In this document: piece after piece, positions 16,379 to 24,975 of the stretch
Numbering within the stretch: position 1 is the stretch's first letter
How the letters are laid out: each line of letters starts with the position of its first letter
Source of the DNA: Bacteroidia bacterium
GTDB taxonomy: Bacteria; Bacteroidota; Bacteroidia; Cytophagales; Cyclobacteriaceae
NCBI GenBank assembly: GCA_030425425.1
Contig: JAUIAO010000036.1
Coordinates: forward strand, 1 to 62,470
Direction: 5' to 3'
DNA: 62,470 nt
The notes under the pieces: generated by a model
The model's input: the letters and a program-made list of their open reading frames with translations, nothing else
Told to the model about the DNA's origin: nothing
Database searches by the model: none
Translations under genes and position numbers: made by a program

Positions 16379-17626
16379 ATGAAGGTCATCCAAAAAAACG
16401 CGATATGGATATCTGGCATCTGTGGAATCGCTCTTCTGGGAGCTTTGATCTTAAGCTTTTATGATTTGGCAGGATACCTGGCTGTGGCTGGAATGATCTG
16501 CTTTGCTGTAGGTCTTCGTGGAATTACCAGCATGAAGAGTTACCAGTACACTGCCTGGATCATTACGGCCATCGTTTGTGGAATGATTTACCCTGAGGCA
16601 TTTCTTAAAGTTGGTGATTTTGACCTGCGTAATAAATGGCTCATCCTGATTGTAGTGCAGCTGGTGATGTTTGGCATGGGAACTCAGATGAGTCTGAAAG
16701 ACTTTGCAGGAATTAAGTCGATGGGGAAAGGTGTCACAGTTGGTCTTTTGTCCCAATTCACTATAATGCCATTGCTGGGTTTTGGACTGACGAAATTATT
16801 CAATTTTCCGCCTGAAATCGCTGCAGGAGTGATTCTGATAGGTTCATGTAGCAGTGGATTAGCTTCTAATGTGATGGTTTATATCGCCGGAGCGAACCTA
16901 ACACTTTCTGTGACTTTGACCGCTGTAGCCACCTTATTGGCACCGTTGATGACACCTTTGCTCATGCAGCTCCTTGCGGGGACATATATAGAAATCAAAT
17001 TTCTGGACATGTGTATGCAAATCATCAAAATCGTAATAGTTCCGATTGGTGCGGCAATGATTTATGATGGTATGAAGACACTGGGCACAGCTTTCAGAAG
17101 TAAAGCCTATGTAATAGGAGGAATCATGTTAATAGTATTGTTGGTAATATTCCTGGTGGATTTTCCTGATTCGAAATCCATGAGTATGTTTTTCGAAATG
17201 ACAGGGTTTGTTGCCGGAGCAATCATTTTTGGGATAATTTTCTACCATCTCACGCTGCTTATCCAGCAACTGCCCAGATGGATGCCTTTATTCTCCATGT
17301 TTGGAATAGTGTATTTCACTTTGGTGACTACAGCTGCAAGTCAGCAAAATATACTTCATATTGGTCTTTGGCTGATTTTGACAGCAATTATTCACAATTC
17401 ACTAGGGTATTTGCTAGGGTATAATTTCAGTCGTCTTCTGGGCATGGATAAAAATTCAGCCCGCACAATTGCGTTGGAAGTGGGGCTACAAAATGGCGGA
17501 ATGGCGTCAGGTTTGGCTGGAGTGATGGGCAAACTAGCCACCTTGGGTTTGGCATCTGCCGTCTTCAGTCCATGGATGAATATTTCCGGTTCCGTTCTGG
17601 CTAATTATTGGAAAAGGAGAAAATAG
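16379..17626 (+). CDS. BASS-family (bile acid:Na+ symporter-like) transporter
   Basis: This 415-residue polytopic protein has about ten to twelve hydrophobic helices. It contains family-typical segments, e.g. GMGTQMSLKDF near 100, GSCSSGLASNVMVY near 160 and EVGLQNGGMASGLAG near 365. BASS transporters import organic anions with sodium. Placed one base after the racemase-fold gene in the sugar-acid operon, it probably imports the carboxylate substrate (for example apionate or a related acid) across the inner membrane. The substrate assignment rests on context only. Confidence 0.85.
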   Translation: MKVIQKNAIWISGICGIALLGALILSFYDLAGYLAVAGMICFAVGLRGITSMKSYQYTAWIITAIVCGMIYPEAFLKVGDFDLRNKWLILIVVQLVMFGMGTQMSLKDFAGIKSMGKGVTVGLLSQFTIMPLLGFGLTKLFNFPPEIAAGVILIGSCSSGLASNVMVYIAGANLTLSVTLTAVATLLAPLMTPLLMQLLAGTYIEIKFLDMCMQIIKIVIVPIGAAMIYDGMKTLGTAFRSKAYVIGGIMLIVLLVIFLVDFPDSKSMSMFFEMTGFVAGAIIFGIIFYHLTLLIQQLPRWMPLFSMFGIVYFTLVTTAASQQNILHIGLWLILTAIIHNSLGYLLGYNFSRLLGMDKNSARTIALEVGLQNGGMASGLAGVMGKLATLGLASAVFSPWMNISGSVLANYWKRRK

Positions 17627-17632
17627 AGAAAT

Positions 17633-20122
17633 ATGAAGTTTCTTATCCCTTTGCTCATTTTGATGATAATGGTTTCTTGTCAGCAACAGGAGCCTACTAA
17701 ACCGAATTATCTGAAACTTTGGTATGATAAACCTGCTTCTGTTTGGGATGAAGCTTTGCCAATAGGAAATGGTAGAATGGGTGCAATGATTTTTGGAAAT
17801 CCGTCAAAGGAACACGTGCAACTCAATGAAGAGACGATTTGGGCAGGTGAACCAGGAAACAATCTTCCTGAAGGTTTTAAAGACATTTTGCCAGAGGCAA
17901 GACGGTTGATTTTGGAAGGAGAATACAAGGAAGCCGAGAAGCTAATTTTCACCAAATTTCCCCGCCATGCTCATGAGAACAACAACTATGGTATGCCATA
18001 CCAGACAATGGGTGACCTGTGGCTGGAGATTCCCGGTCATGATCTCGCTACTAACTATTACCGAGAGCTGGATATCAGCAATGCCACGAGTGCTGTAACC
18101 TATGAAGTGGATGGCGTGAAATTTCGTAGAGAGTATTTTGCCAGCACACCAGATCAGATTCTAACATTGAAACTTTCCTCTGATCAAAAAGGGCAGATCA
18201 ATTTCTCTATGGGCGTGAGTACACCACATTCAGTTTCGAATCTGCAAGTTGAAAATGGAATGATAATCCTATCCGGAAAAGGGGAGACCGTGGAAAATAA
18301 GGAAGGGGAAATTGAGTTCGATTCAAGGTTTAAACCAATTGTATCAGGAGGAACAATCACGGAAACAGATTCAAGTTTAATGATTTCGGGTGCTGATGAA
18401 GTGACGATTTTTATATCTATTGGAACCAATTTCAACAATTACAAAGACATTACTGGAAATGCTTCTAAAAGATCTCAGAAGGCTCTGGATGAAGCACAGA
18501 ATAAACTTTACGATCAAATAAAGCACGATCATATTGCTCATTATCAGAAGTACTTCAATCGTGTCAATCTGGATCTGGGAATTACTGATTCTGTCAAGAA
18601 TCCCGCTAATCAGCGTGTAATTGATTTTGCTAAAGCCAATGATCCTCAGCTGGTTTCGCTTTATTTTCAATTTGGGAGATATCTGTTGATTTCCTCATCT
18701 CAGCCAGGCACACAGCCAGCCAATCTTCAGGGCATTTGGAATTATCAGCTCAAACCTTCCTGGGACAGCAAATACACGGTCAATATCAACACTGAAATGA
18801 ACTATTGGCCAGCGGAAGTGACCAATCTTTCAGAAATGCATGAGCCACTTTTTGCGATGCTCAAGGATTTGTCAGAAACGGGGAAGGAAGCTGCGCAGGA
18901 AATGTATGGTGCACGAGGATGGGTGATGCATCACAACACAGATGTGTGGAGAATGACCGGTCCGGTGGATGGAGCGTTCTACGGCATGTGGCCAATGGGC
19001 GGAGCGTGGTTGACACAACATATTTGGCAGCATTATTTGTTTACCGGAGATCAGGAGTTTTTACAGGAATATTATCCAATCATGAAAGGTGTGGCTACCT
19101 ACTATGTGGATGTTTTACAGCAAGAACCCAAAAACGGCTGGTTAGTAGTGGTGCCCTCTATGTCGCCAGAAAACCGACATCCTTACGGAACATCTTTAGC
19201 ACCCGGAAATACCATGGACAATCAGTTGGTTTTTGACGTTTTCAATAATTTGATTCAGGCTTCAGAAATTCTGGGTTTAGACCAAGAATTTGCTGATACT
19301 GTACAGATGAAATTGGAAAATCTTCCTTCAATGCAAATTGGGAAAATCAGTCAGCTGCAGGAGTGGATGGAGGATTGGGATAGCAAAGGAAATAAGCATC
19401 GCCATGTTTCTCATCTGTATGGTTTGTACCCTTCAAACCAGATGTCACCATTCACTCAGCCTAAGTTGTTGGAAGCTGCGAAAAACTCTTTGGAATATCG
19501 CGGAGATCAATCTACGGGCTGGTCTATGGGATGGAAAGTAAATCTTTGGGCACGACTGCTGGATGGAAACCGGGCCTATAAATTGATTGAAGAACAGCTT
19601 TCACCAGCACCTTTGGATAGAAAAGGAGAAAAAGGTGGTACATATCCTAATCTTTTTGATGCGCATCCGCCATTTCAGATTGATGGTAATTTTGGGTGTA
19701 CTGCGGGAATTGCAGAAATGTTGGTTCAGAGTCATGATGGAGCGATTCATTTGTTACCAGCTTTACCAGATCTCTGGAGCTCTGGATCTGTTTCAGGATT
19801 GAAAGCAAGAGGTGGATTTACCATTGATATGACATGGGAGAACAAAAAAATCTCTGAATTAAAAATTCATTCATCTATTGGCGGAAATTGCCGATTACGA
19901 ATACCGAATGAGTTGAAAGGAGATGAGGAGTTGACCTTAGTTGAGTCAGGTGTTCCAAACCAGAACCCTTTTTATCAAAAAGCTCAGATCAAAAAGCCTT
20001 TAGTGAACGATGAATCAGTGTTTGAAGGGTTAGATTTTGATTCGGGTATTTTAGTAGAATTTCGAGCAGAGGAAAGTAAGGAGTATAAGTTTTTTAGTCC
20101 GCATTATTCATCAGAAATGTAG
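17633..20122 (+). CDS. GH95 alpha-L-fucosidase/alpha-L-galactosidase lipoprotein
   Basis: This 829-residue lipoprotein has lipid-attachment Cys16 and opens with the GH95 N-terminal beta domain ([11 protein letters not shown]). The (alpha/alpha)6 catalytic barrel follows. The base-activating asparagine pair is in [12 protein letters not shown] (about 383-385), the acid region is around LQEWMEDWD, and the conserved Asp is in QIDGNFG (about 684). GH95 enzymes invert alpha-1,2-L-fucosides or alpha-L-galactosides; in rhamnogalacturonan II breakdown a GH95 removes L-galactose. It starts six bases after the symporter gene, so a periplasmic or surface glycosidase is co-expressed with the sugar-acid pathway. 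Confidence 0.9.
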   Translation: MKFLIPLLILMIMVSCQQQEPTKPNYLKLWYDKPASVWDEALPIGNGRMGAMIFGNPSKEHVQLNEETIWAGEPGNNLPEGFKDILPEARRLILEGEYKEAEKLIFTKFPRHAHENNNYGMPYQTMGDLWLEIPGHDLATNYYRELDISNATSAVTYEVDGVKFRREYFASTPDQILTLKLSSDQKGQINFSMGVSTPHSVSNLQVENGMIILSGKGETVENKEGEIEFDSRFKPIVSGGTITETDSSLMISGADEVTIFISIGTNFNNYKDITGNASKRSQKALDEAQNKLYDQIKHDHIAHYQKYFNRVNLDLGITDSVKNPANQRVIDFAKANDPQLVSLYFQFGRYLLISSSQPGTQPANLQGIWNYQLKPSWDSKYTVNINTEMNYWPAEVTNLSEMHEPLFAMLKDLSETGKEAAQEMYGARGWVMHHNTDVWRMTGPVDGAFYGMWPMGGAWLTQHIWQHYLFTGDQEFLQEYYPIMKGVATYYVDVLQQEPKNGWLVVVPSMSPENRHPYGTSLAPGNTMDNQLVFDVFNNLIQASEILGLDQEFADTVQMKLENLPSMQIGKISQLQEWMEDWDSKGNKHRHVSHLYGLYPSNQMSPFTQPKLLEAAKNSLEYRGDQSTGWSMGWKVNLWARLLDGNRAYKLIEEQLSPAPLDRKGEKGGTYPNLFDAHPPFQIDGNFGCTAGIAEMLVQSHDGAIHLLPALPDLWSSGSVSGLKARGGFTIDMTWENKKISELKIHSSIGGNCRLRIPNELKGDEELTLVESGVPNQNPFYQKAQIKKPLVNDESVFEGLDFDSGILVEFRAEESKEYKFFSPHYSSEM

Positions 20123-20311
20123 ATTGTTTGGTACAAGTGATTGAATTTCACAGATAAACTAGAAGTTTTTAACAAAAAACAACTGCTCAAATTTGGGTAA
20201 AATCAATTTTGACACCTCTAATTCAATCACGCTGTGAATCATGGAGTTACTGTTTCTCAATAAATTAATTCCGAATTTTTCGGGTTGGTGGATTATAATC
20301 AAAATGATATG

Positions 20312-21415
20312 CTAATCTATATGAGTTTTAATATTCAAATAATACCGCGTACTTTTTAATTGTCCGGTTTTGATAAAAGCTCCTATCTCCACCATTTTAG
20401 TAAGATCTCGCGTGGTTGTAGCGCTAGTAGCTCCAGAAATTGTACTGTAGTTTTTAGCACTTAGCCCACCACTAAATCCTGACACACCTTCTCTGAAGAT
20501 TCGATTCACTACTTTCAGCTGCCGATCATTCAACATGCTTTTGTAGCGATCATAGAACTTACCTTTCTCAATGATAAATTGAATAATAAGAATTGTATGG
20601 TCCTGTGCATTCAAAATGATATTGCAGAAAAATTCAATCCATCCGTCTATTTCAAGTCCTTTATTATTAGCTTCCAATGCTAGATAATACGCACTCTTAT
20701 TTTTTTCAATCGTATGAGATAATGCGAGTAAGATTGGTTGACCAACATATTGGGAAAGAGCTTTTTCTGAAATAGCTCTACCTATTCTGCCATTTCCATC
20801 TTCGAAAGGGTGTATCGATTCAAAATACAGATGAGCGATAGAAGTTCTAATCAATGCTGGCAAGTTTTTCTCTGAATGATTAAACCATGATATGAATCTT
20901 TGCATTTCATTAGGGACTCTTTGTGATGGAGGAGCTTCAAAATGTACCTTAGAGCGACCCAGTGGTCCAGAAACTATTTGCATTGCGTCCTCATGGGTAC
21001 GATATTTTCCAATGTCCATTAAATCTCTTCGTCCATAAGTTACTGATTCATGCCAAAAAAATAGGGTTTCGTCATTAAGTGGTTCATGATATGAATGAAA
21101 CATATTCATCATCATCTCAGTAATGCCTTTCTCTGCGGGTGGTATTTTTCTATTGTCAGTTTGTAGCCCAAAATGTTTTCTAATTGAAGATTGAATAGAA
21201 TCCCGGTTCAAATACTCTCCCTCAATTTCAGAAGTTTTGAAAGCTTCTTCACTCATTAATTCTATTTTCAACGCTTCTTCTTCTTGTGCATCAACATGCA
21301 ATAAGCTGCCATTAATCATTCCAGCTTTTTCTATGAATTTCTTTTCCAATTCTTCAAAATTTGAAGCATTAAAAGAGAACTCAGGCCAACCTTCTTTTTG
21401 CCAATTCCAGATCAT
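20312..21415 (-). CDS. Fic family AMPylase with DUF4172 N-terminus and winged helix
   Basis: I start at 21415 because the resulting MIWNWQKEGWPEF matches the family N-terminus; an ATG six codons upstream (21433) lies inside an operator repeat. The protein has an N-terminal helix carrying the inhibitory motif TSEIEG ([S/T]xxxE[G/N]), the catalytic Fic motif HPFEDGNGRIGR, and a C-terminal region (about 290-367) like a winged helix. The complete motif predicts transfer of AMP to a target hydroxyl, held in check by the inhibitory helix. The DNA-binding tail plus the repeats at 21433-21488 suggest autoregulation. Confidence 0.88.
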   Translation of the reverse strand: MIWNWQKEGWPEFSFNASNFEELEKKFIEKAGMINGSLLHVDAQEEEALKIELMSEEAFKTSEIEGEYLNRDSIQSSIRKHFGLQTDNRKIPPAEKGITEMMMNMFHSYHEPLNDETLFFWHESVTYGRRDLMDIGKYRTHEDAMQIVSGPLGRSKVHFEAPPSQRVPNEMQRFISWFNHSEKNLPALIRTSIAHLYFESIHPFEDGNGRIGRAISEKALSQYVGQPILLALSHTIEKNKSAYYLALEANNKGLEIDGWIEFFCNIILNAQDHTILIIQFIIEKGKFYDRYKSMLNDRQLKVVNRIFREGVSGFSGGLSAKNYSTISGATSATTTRDLTKMVEIGAFIKTGQLKSTRYYLNIKTHID

Positions 21416-21432
21416 GATCGATAAATTTAACA

Positions 21433-21488
21433 TTTATAGATCATAAAAAGGTCAAAAAGTGATCTATAAAATTATACTTTATAGATCA
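21433..21488. promoter_or_regulatory. Three-copy 11-bp operator upstream of fic
   Basis: TTTATAGATCA occurs at 21433-21443 and 21478-21488, and its exact reverse complement TGATCTATAAA at 21460-21470. The last two form a perfect inverted repeat with a 7-bp spacer. All copies lie directly upstream of the Fic start, so binding by the Fic C-terminal winged helix is a natural reading. Confidence 0.75.
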
Positions 21489-21609
21489 TCACTTTTAACC
21501 ATTCAAGAATATTATACCAAATAAGCCCAAATAAACCCCTATACCTCAGGACACTTTCAGTTCATGACATACCTAATTTGCGTGAGTGAAATCAAAACTT
21601 CATTGACTA

Positions 21610-23028
21610 ATGAAAAATCAAAAGATCAGTTTAGGGGTCATTATCGGAAACAGAGATTTTTTTCCTGACAAATTAGTTTCAGAAGCACGTGCTGAGATTG
21701 TCAAAACCCTGGGAGAACAAGGAATTAATCCCATTCTTTTAGGTGAAGAGGATACGAAGCTAGGTGGTGTGGAGACGTATGATGATGCCCGAAAGTGTGC
21801 TGATCTTTTCAAGAAACATAAAGACGAAATTTTTGGTGTTTTGGTGGTATTACCAAACTTTGGTGATGAGAGGGGTGTCGCAGATACCCTGCATTTGGCA
21901 GATTTAAAAGTACCAGTTTTGATACAGGGATACCCTGATGAACTCAACAAACTAAATGTAGCCAATAGACGTGATGCCTGGTGCGGTAAAATTTCAGTTT
22001 GTAATAACCTATACCAGTACGGTATTAAATACACCATTACTACAAAACACGTAGTTCATCCTTCTGACCCATCATTTATTGCCGATTTGCAGCAGTTCAT
22101 GTCTGTATGTAGAGTAGTGAAAGGTTTGAAAAACGTAAGAATCGGAGCGATTGGCGCTCGACCTACGGCGTTCAACACTGTTCGTTATAGCGAGAAAATA
22201 CTCCAGGCCAATGGAATCTCAGTAGTCACTTGTGACCTGTCAGAAATCCTTGGCGATGCGGATAAACTGGCCAATGATGATCAGCGTGTAAAAGACCATC
22301 TAGAGAAAATTCACAATTATGCCTCAACTGGCAAAACCCCTAGCGAAGCACTGTATCAGATAGCCAAATTGGACGTGATTTTGAATGATTTCATGGCTGC
22401 CAATCATCTGGATGCAAGTGCTATTCAATGCTGGACATCATTGCAGCAAAACTATGGCTGCAATGTGTGTACGAGCATGAGTATGTTCAGCGAAAATATG
22501 TTGCCAAGTGCGTGTGAAGTGGATGTTACCGGAACGCTTTCCATGTACGCTTTACAATTGGCTTCTGGCTCACCAAGTGCATTAGTGGATTGGAACAACA
22601 ACTATGCAGATGATGATGAAAAATGCGTGTTGTTCCACTGTGGTAACTGGGCTAAATCTTTCCTTCCGGATATCGAAATTAGCAATGCTCCGATATTAGG
22701 AACTACGGTAGGCGTGGAGAATACTTACGGAGCATTGGATGGCAGAACTCCGGCTAATCCTCTGACTTTTGGTAGAATTAGCACAGATGACACTCGTGGC
22801 GTGATCAAGGCGTATGTGGGTGATGGCCAATTGACGGATGATGAACTAAAAACTTTTGGTAATAGAGCCGTAGCACAAATTGGTGATCTTCAAGGATTGA
22901 TGCAGTATATCTGCAAAAACGGGTTTGAGCATCACGTAGTGATGAATGCATCTCACACATCAGCGGCTTTGAAGGAGGCATTCGAAAACTACCTTGGTTG
23001 GGAAGTTTATCACCACCAGGGTAAATAA
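21610..23028 (+). CDS. L-fucose/L-arabinose isomerase-fold protein, candidate D-apiose isomerase
   Basis: This 472-residue protein is related to the L-fucose/L-arabinose isomerase superfamily: Rossmann-like N-terminal half with VVLPNFGDERG near 75-85, IGARPTAFNTVRY near 180-192, and the metal-site half with Cys- and His-rich segments (CNVCTSMSMFSE, HCGNWAKSF). It is the first gene of an operon with a two-part transketolase and an FGGY kinase. That enzyme set matches the D-apiose to D-apulose to apulose-4-phosphate to transketolase route, so it is proposed to isomerise a pentose aldose to a ketose. Fucose breakdown would need an aldolase, which is absent. Confidence 0.7.
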   Translation: MKNQKISLGVIIGNRDFFPDKLVSEARAEIVKTLGEQGINPILLGEEDTKLGGVETYDDARKCADLFKKHKDEIFGVLVVLPNFGDERGVADTLHLADLKVPVLIQGYPDELNKLNVANRRDAWCGKISVCNNLYQYGIKYTITTKHVVHPSDPSFIADLQQFMSVCRVVKGLKNVRIGAIGARPTAFNTVRYSEKILQANGISVVTCDLSEILGDADKLANDDQRVKDHLEKIHNYASTGKTPSEALYQIAKLDVILNDFMAANHLDASAIQCWTSLQQNYGCNVCTSMSMFSENMLPSACEVDVTGTLSMYALQLASGSPSALVDWNNNYADDDEKCVLFHCGNWAKSFLPDIEISNAPILGTTVGVENTYGALDGRTPANPLTFGRISTDDTRGVIKAYVGDGQLTDDELKTFGNRAVAQIGDLQGLMQYICKNGFEHHVVMNASHTSAALKEAFENYLGWEVYHHQGK

Positions 23029-23055
23029 CAATTCACAAATTCCAAAACACAAAAG

Positions 23056-23883
23056 ATGACTGATCATCAGTTAAAACTCAAGTCAATAGAACTAAGGAAA
23101 AAAGTCCTCAAATACATTTACAATGCCAAGGCAGGGCATACTGGAGGAAGTTTGTCAAGTACAGACATTCTGAATGTGCTTTTCAATCGGGTGCTAAATG
23201 TGGATCCTGAAAATCCAAAAGATCCAAATCGTGATAGATATATTCAGAGTAAAGGACATTGTGTAGAAGCTTTGTTTGCCACAATGGCTGATCGGGGATT
23301 TTTCCCGGAATCTGATTTGGACACTCTTTGCAAATACCAGTCTCATTATATCGGCCACCCAACGAAGAAAATCAATGGAGTGGAGCAAAACACAGGTGGG
23401 TTAGGTCATGGTTTACCAATTTGTGTTGGTGAAGCTTTAGCTGCAAAAATGGATGAAAAAAGCCATCGGGTTTATACCATGCTGGGAGATGGAGAGTTGG
23501 CCGAAGGATCAAACTGGGAAGCAGCATTGGCTGGCGCTCATTATAAGCTGGACAATCTGTATGCAATTCTAGATTACAACAAGCAGCAAATCACTGGCGA
23601 TAACAAAGATGTGATGAATACCGCTCCGGTTCGCGACAAGTTTGAAGCATTTGGCTGGGCAGTGAAAGAAGTAGATGGCCATGACGTGGCAGCTTTGACT
23701 GAGGCATTGAATACCGGGCCTTTGGAAGCAGGAAAGCCTAGTTTGATCATAGCGCATACCATCAAAGGAAAAGGGGTGAGTTTCATGGAGCGCAACATCA
23801 AATGGCATCATGGAGTACCTAGCCCGGAACAATTTGAACAAGCACAAATGGAATTGACTAAATCCATGGATTTAGTCAATTAA
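23056..23883 (+). CDS. Transketolase N-terminal (TPP-binding) subunit
   Basis: This 275-residue protein covers only the pyrophosphate-binding half of transketolase. The thiamine motif begins at GDGELAEGSNWE and runs to DYN about 30 residues later, and GHTGGSLS (about 24-31) and GLGHGLP are also present. Free-standing half-transketolases pair with a separate C-terminal subunit, here 95 bases downstream. In D-apiose catabolism the two-subunit apulose-4-phosphate transketolase moves a glycolaldehyde unit to glyceraldehyde 3-phosphate, giving xylulose 5-phosphate and dihydroxyacetone phosphate. Assignment to that reaction is by context. Confidence 0.9.
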   Translation: MTDHQLKLKSIELRKKVLKYIYNAKAGHTGGSLSSTDILNVLFNRVLNVDPENPKDPNRDRYIQSKGHCVEALFATMADRGFFPESDLDTLCKYQSHYIGHPTKKINGVEQNTGGLGHGLPICVGEALAAKMDEKSHRVYTMLGDGELAEGSNWEAALAGAHYKLDNLYAILDYNKQQITGDNKDVMNTAPVRDKFEAFGWAVKEVDGHDVAALTEALNTGPLEAGKPSLIIAHTIKGKGVSFMERNIKWHHGVPSPEQFEQAQMELTKSMDLVN

Positions 23884-23901
23884 ATCACAAATCTCGATAT
23901 A

Positions 23902-23950
23902 CAAATCACAATCTCTGGTTTAGCTTGACACAAATAAAAATTGTGATTTG
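23902..23950 (+). other. 11-bp inverted repeat between transketolase subunits
   Basis: CAAATCACAAT at 23902-23912 pairs perfectly with ATTGTGATTTG at 23940-23950 across 27 bases. It fills much of the unusually long 95-base gap inside an otherwise compact operon. No U-run follows, so it is not a typical terminator; RNA processing, stability or an insertion scar are possible. Confidence 0.55.
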
Positions 23951-23978
23951 GAATTTGAATATTGGAATTTAACCAACT

Positions 23979-24950
23979 ATGGAATTAGATAAAATAGAAG
24001 AGAAAGACCTTCAAATGGGCAATGCCAACCTCATTGTGTTTTCAGAAACATTGCAGGAGTTGGCCGATACCGATAGAGATATTGTTGCTGTAACCAGTGA
24101 CTCTCGTGGTTCAGGTAAGCTGGTGCCTTTTGGACAAAAATTTCCAAAACAAATTGTCGAGATCGGCATTGCAGAGCAAAATTTGGTTGGAGTTGCAGCA
24201 GGTTTGGCATCTGCCGGGAAGAAGGCTTTTGCAGTTTCTCCAGGTTGTTTTCTTTCAGCCCGGGCTTTAGAGCAAATCAAAAATGATGTGGCATATTCTG
24301 ATAATCCAGTCACTTTGGTAGGGATCAGCTCTGGAGTGAGCTATGGAGCTTTGGGAAGTACGCATCACAGCATACACGATTTTGCAGTTTTACGAGCTAT
24401 CAACAACCTGATCGTTTGTGCTCCTGCAGATAATTTTGAGACCGAGCATGCCGTGAGAAAAGCCGCTGAATTGGATAAGCCGGTTTACTTACGCTTTGGA
24501 AAGAAAAATATGCCATTTCTCAATCCAGAAGACACTTCGTTTGAATTTGGGAAGGGAAGAGTGGTCCGTCAAGGAAGTGATCTGACCATCATTGGTACTG
24601 GCGAAACGGTTTACCCTGCTTGGCAAGCAGCTAAACTTTTAGAAGACCGGCATGGTATCAAAGCCACTGTAGTGAGTATGCATACTATTAAGCCTTTAGA
24701 TACAGAATTGATCGGTCAGCTGGCAGCAAATGGCAATCCAATCATTACTGTAGAAGAGCACATGGTCAATGGAGGCTTAGGTGAGGCATGTGCTTCATTC
24801 TTATTGCAGAATGGTTTTCATAATCCATTCAAGATCATAGGCATTCCTGACGAATACACGGTCACAGGTTCACAGGTAGAGATTTTTAACCATTACGGAA
24901 TTAGTCAGCAAGGCATTGCCGATCAAGCTTTGAAAATGCTCAATATATAA
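23979..24950 (+). CDS. Transketolase C-terminal subunit
   Basis: This 323-residue protein holds the pyrimidine-binding and C-terminal domains of transketolase. The glutamate that activates thiamine is in IAEQNLVG (about 63-70), and histidines are in STHHSIHDFAVLRA. The C-terminal domain starts around 190. It is the partner of the preceding TPP-binding half; together they make one active enzyme. The gene lies between that subunit and the FGGY kinase (25-base gap). Confidence 0.9.
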   Translation: MELDKIEEKDLQMGNANLIVFSETLQELADTDRDIVAVTSDSRGSGKLVPFGQKFPKQIVEIGIAEQNLVGVAAGLASAGKKAFAVSPGCFLSARALEQIKNDVAYSDNPVTLVGISSGVSYGALGSTHHSIHDFAVLRAINNLIVCAPADNFETEHAVRKAAELDKPVYLRFGKKNMPFLNPEDTSFEFGKGRVVRQGSDLTIIGTGETVYPAWQAAKLLEDRHGIKATVVSMHTIKPLDTELIGQLAANGNPIITVEEHMVNGGLGEACASFLLQNGFHNPFKIIGIPDEYTVTGSQVEIFNHYGISQQGIADQALKMLNI

Positions 24951-24975
24951 TTGGTATTGTTATTAGAAATTTAAG

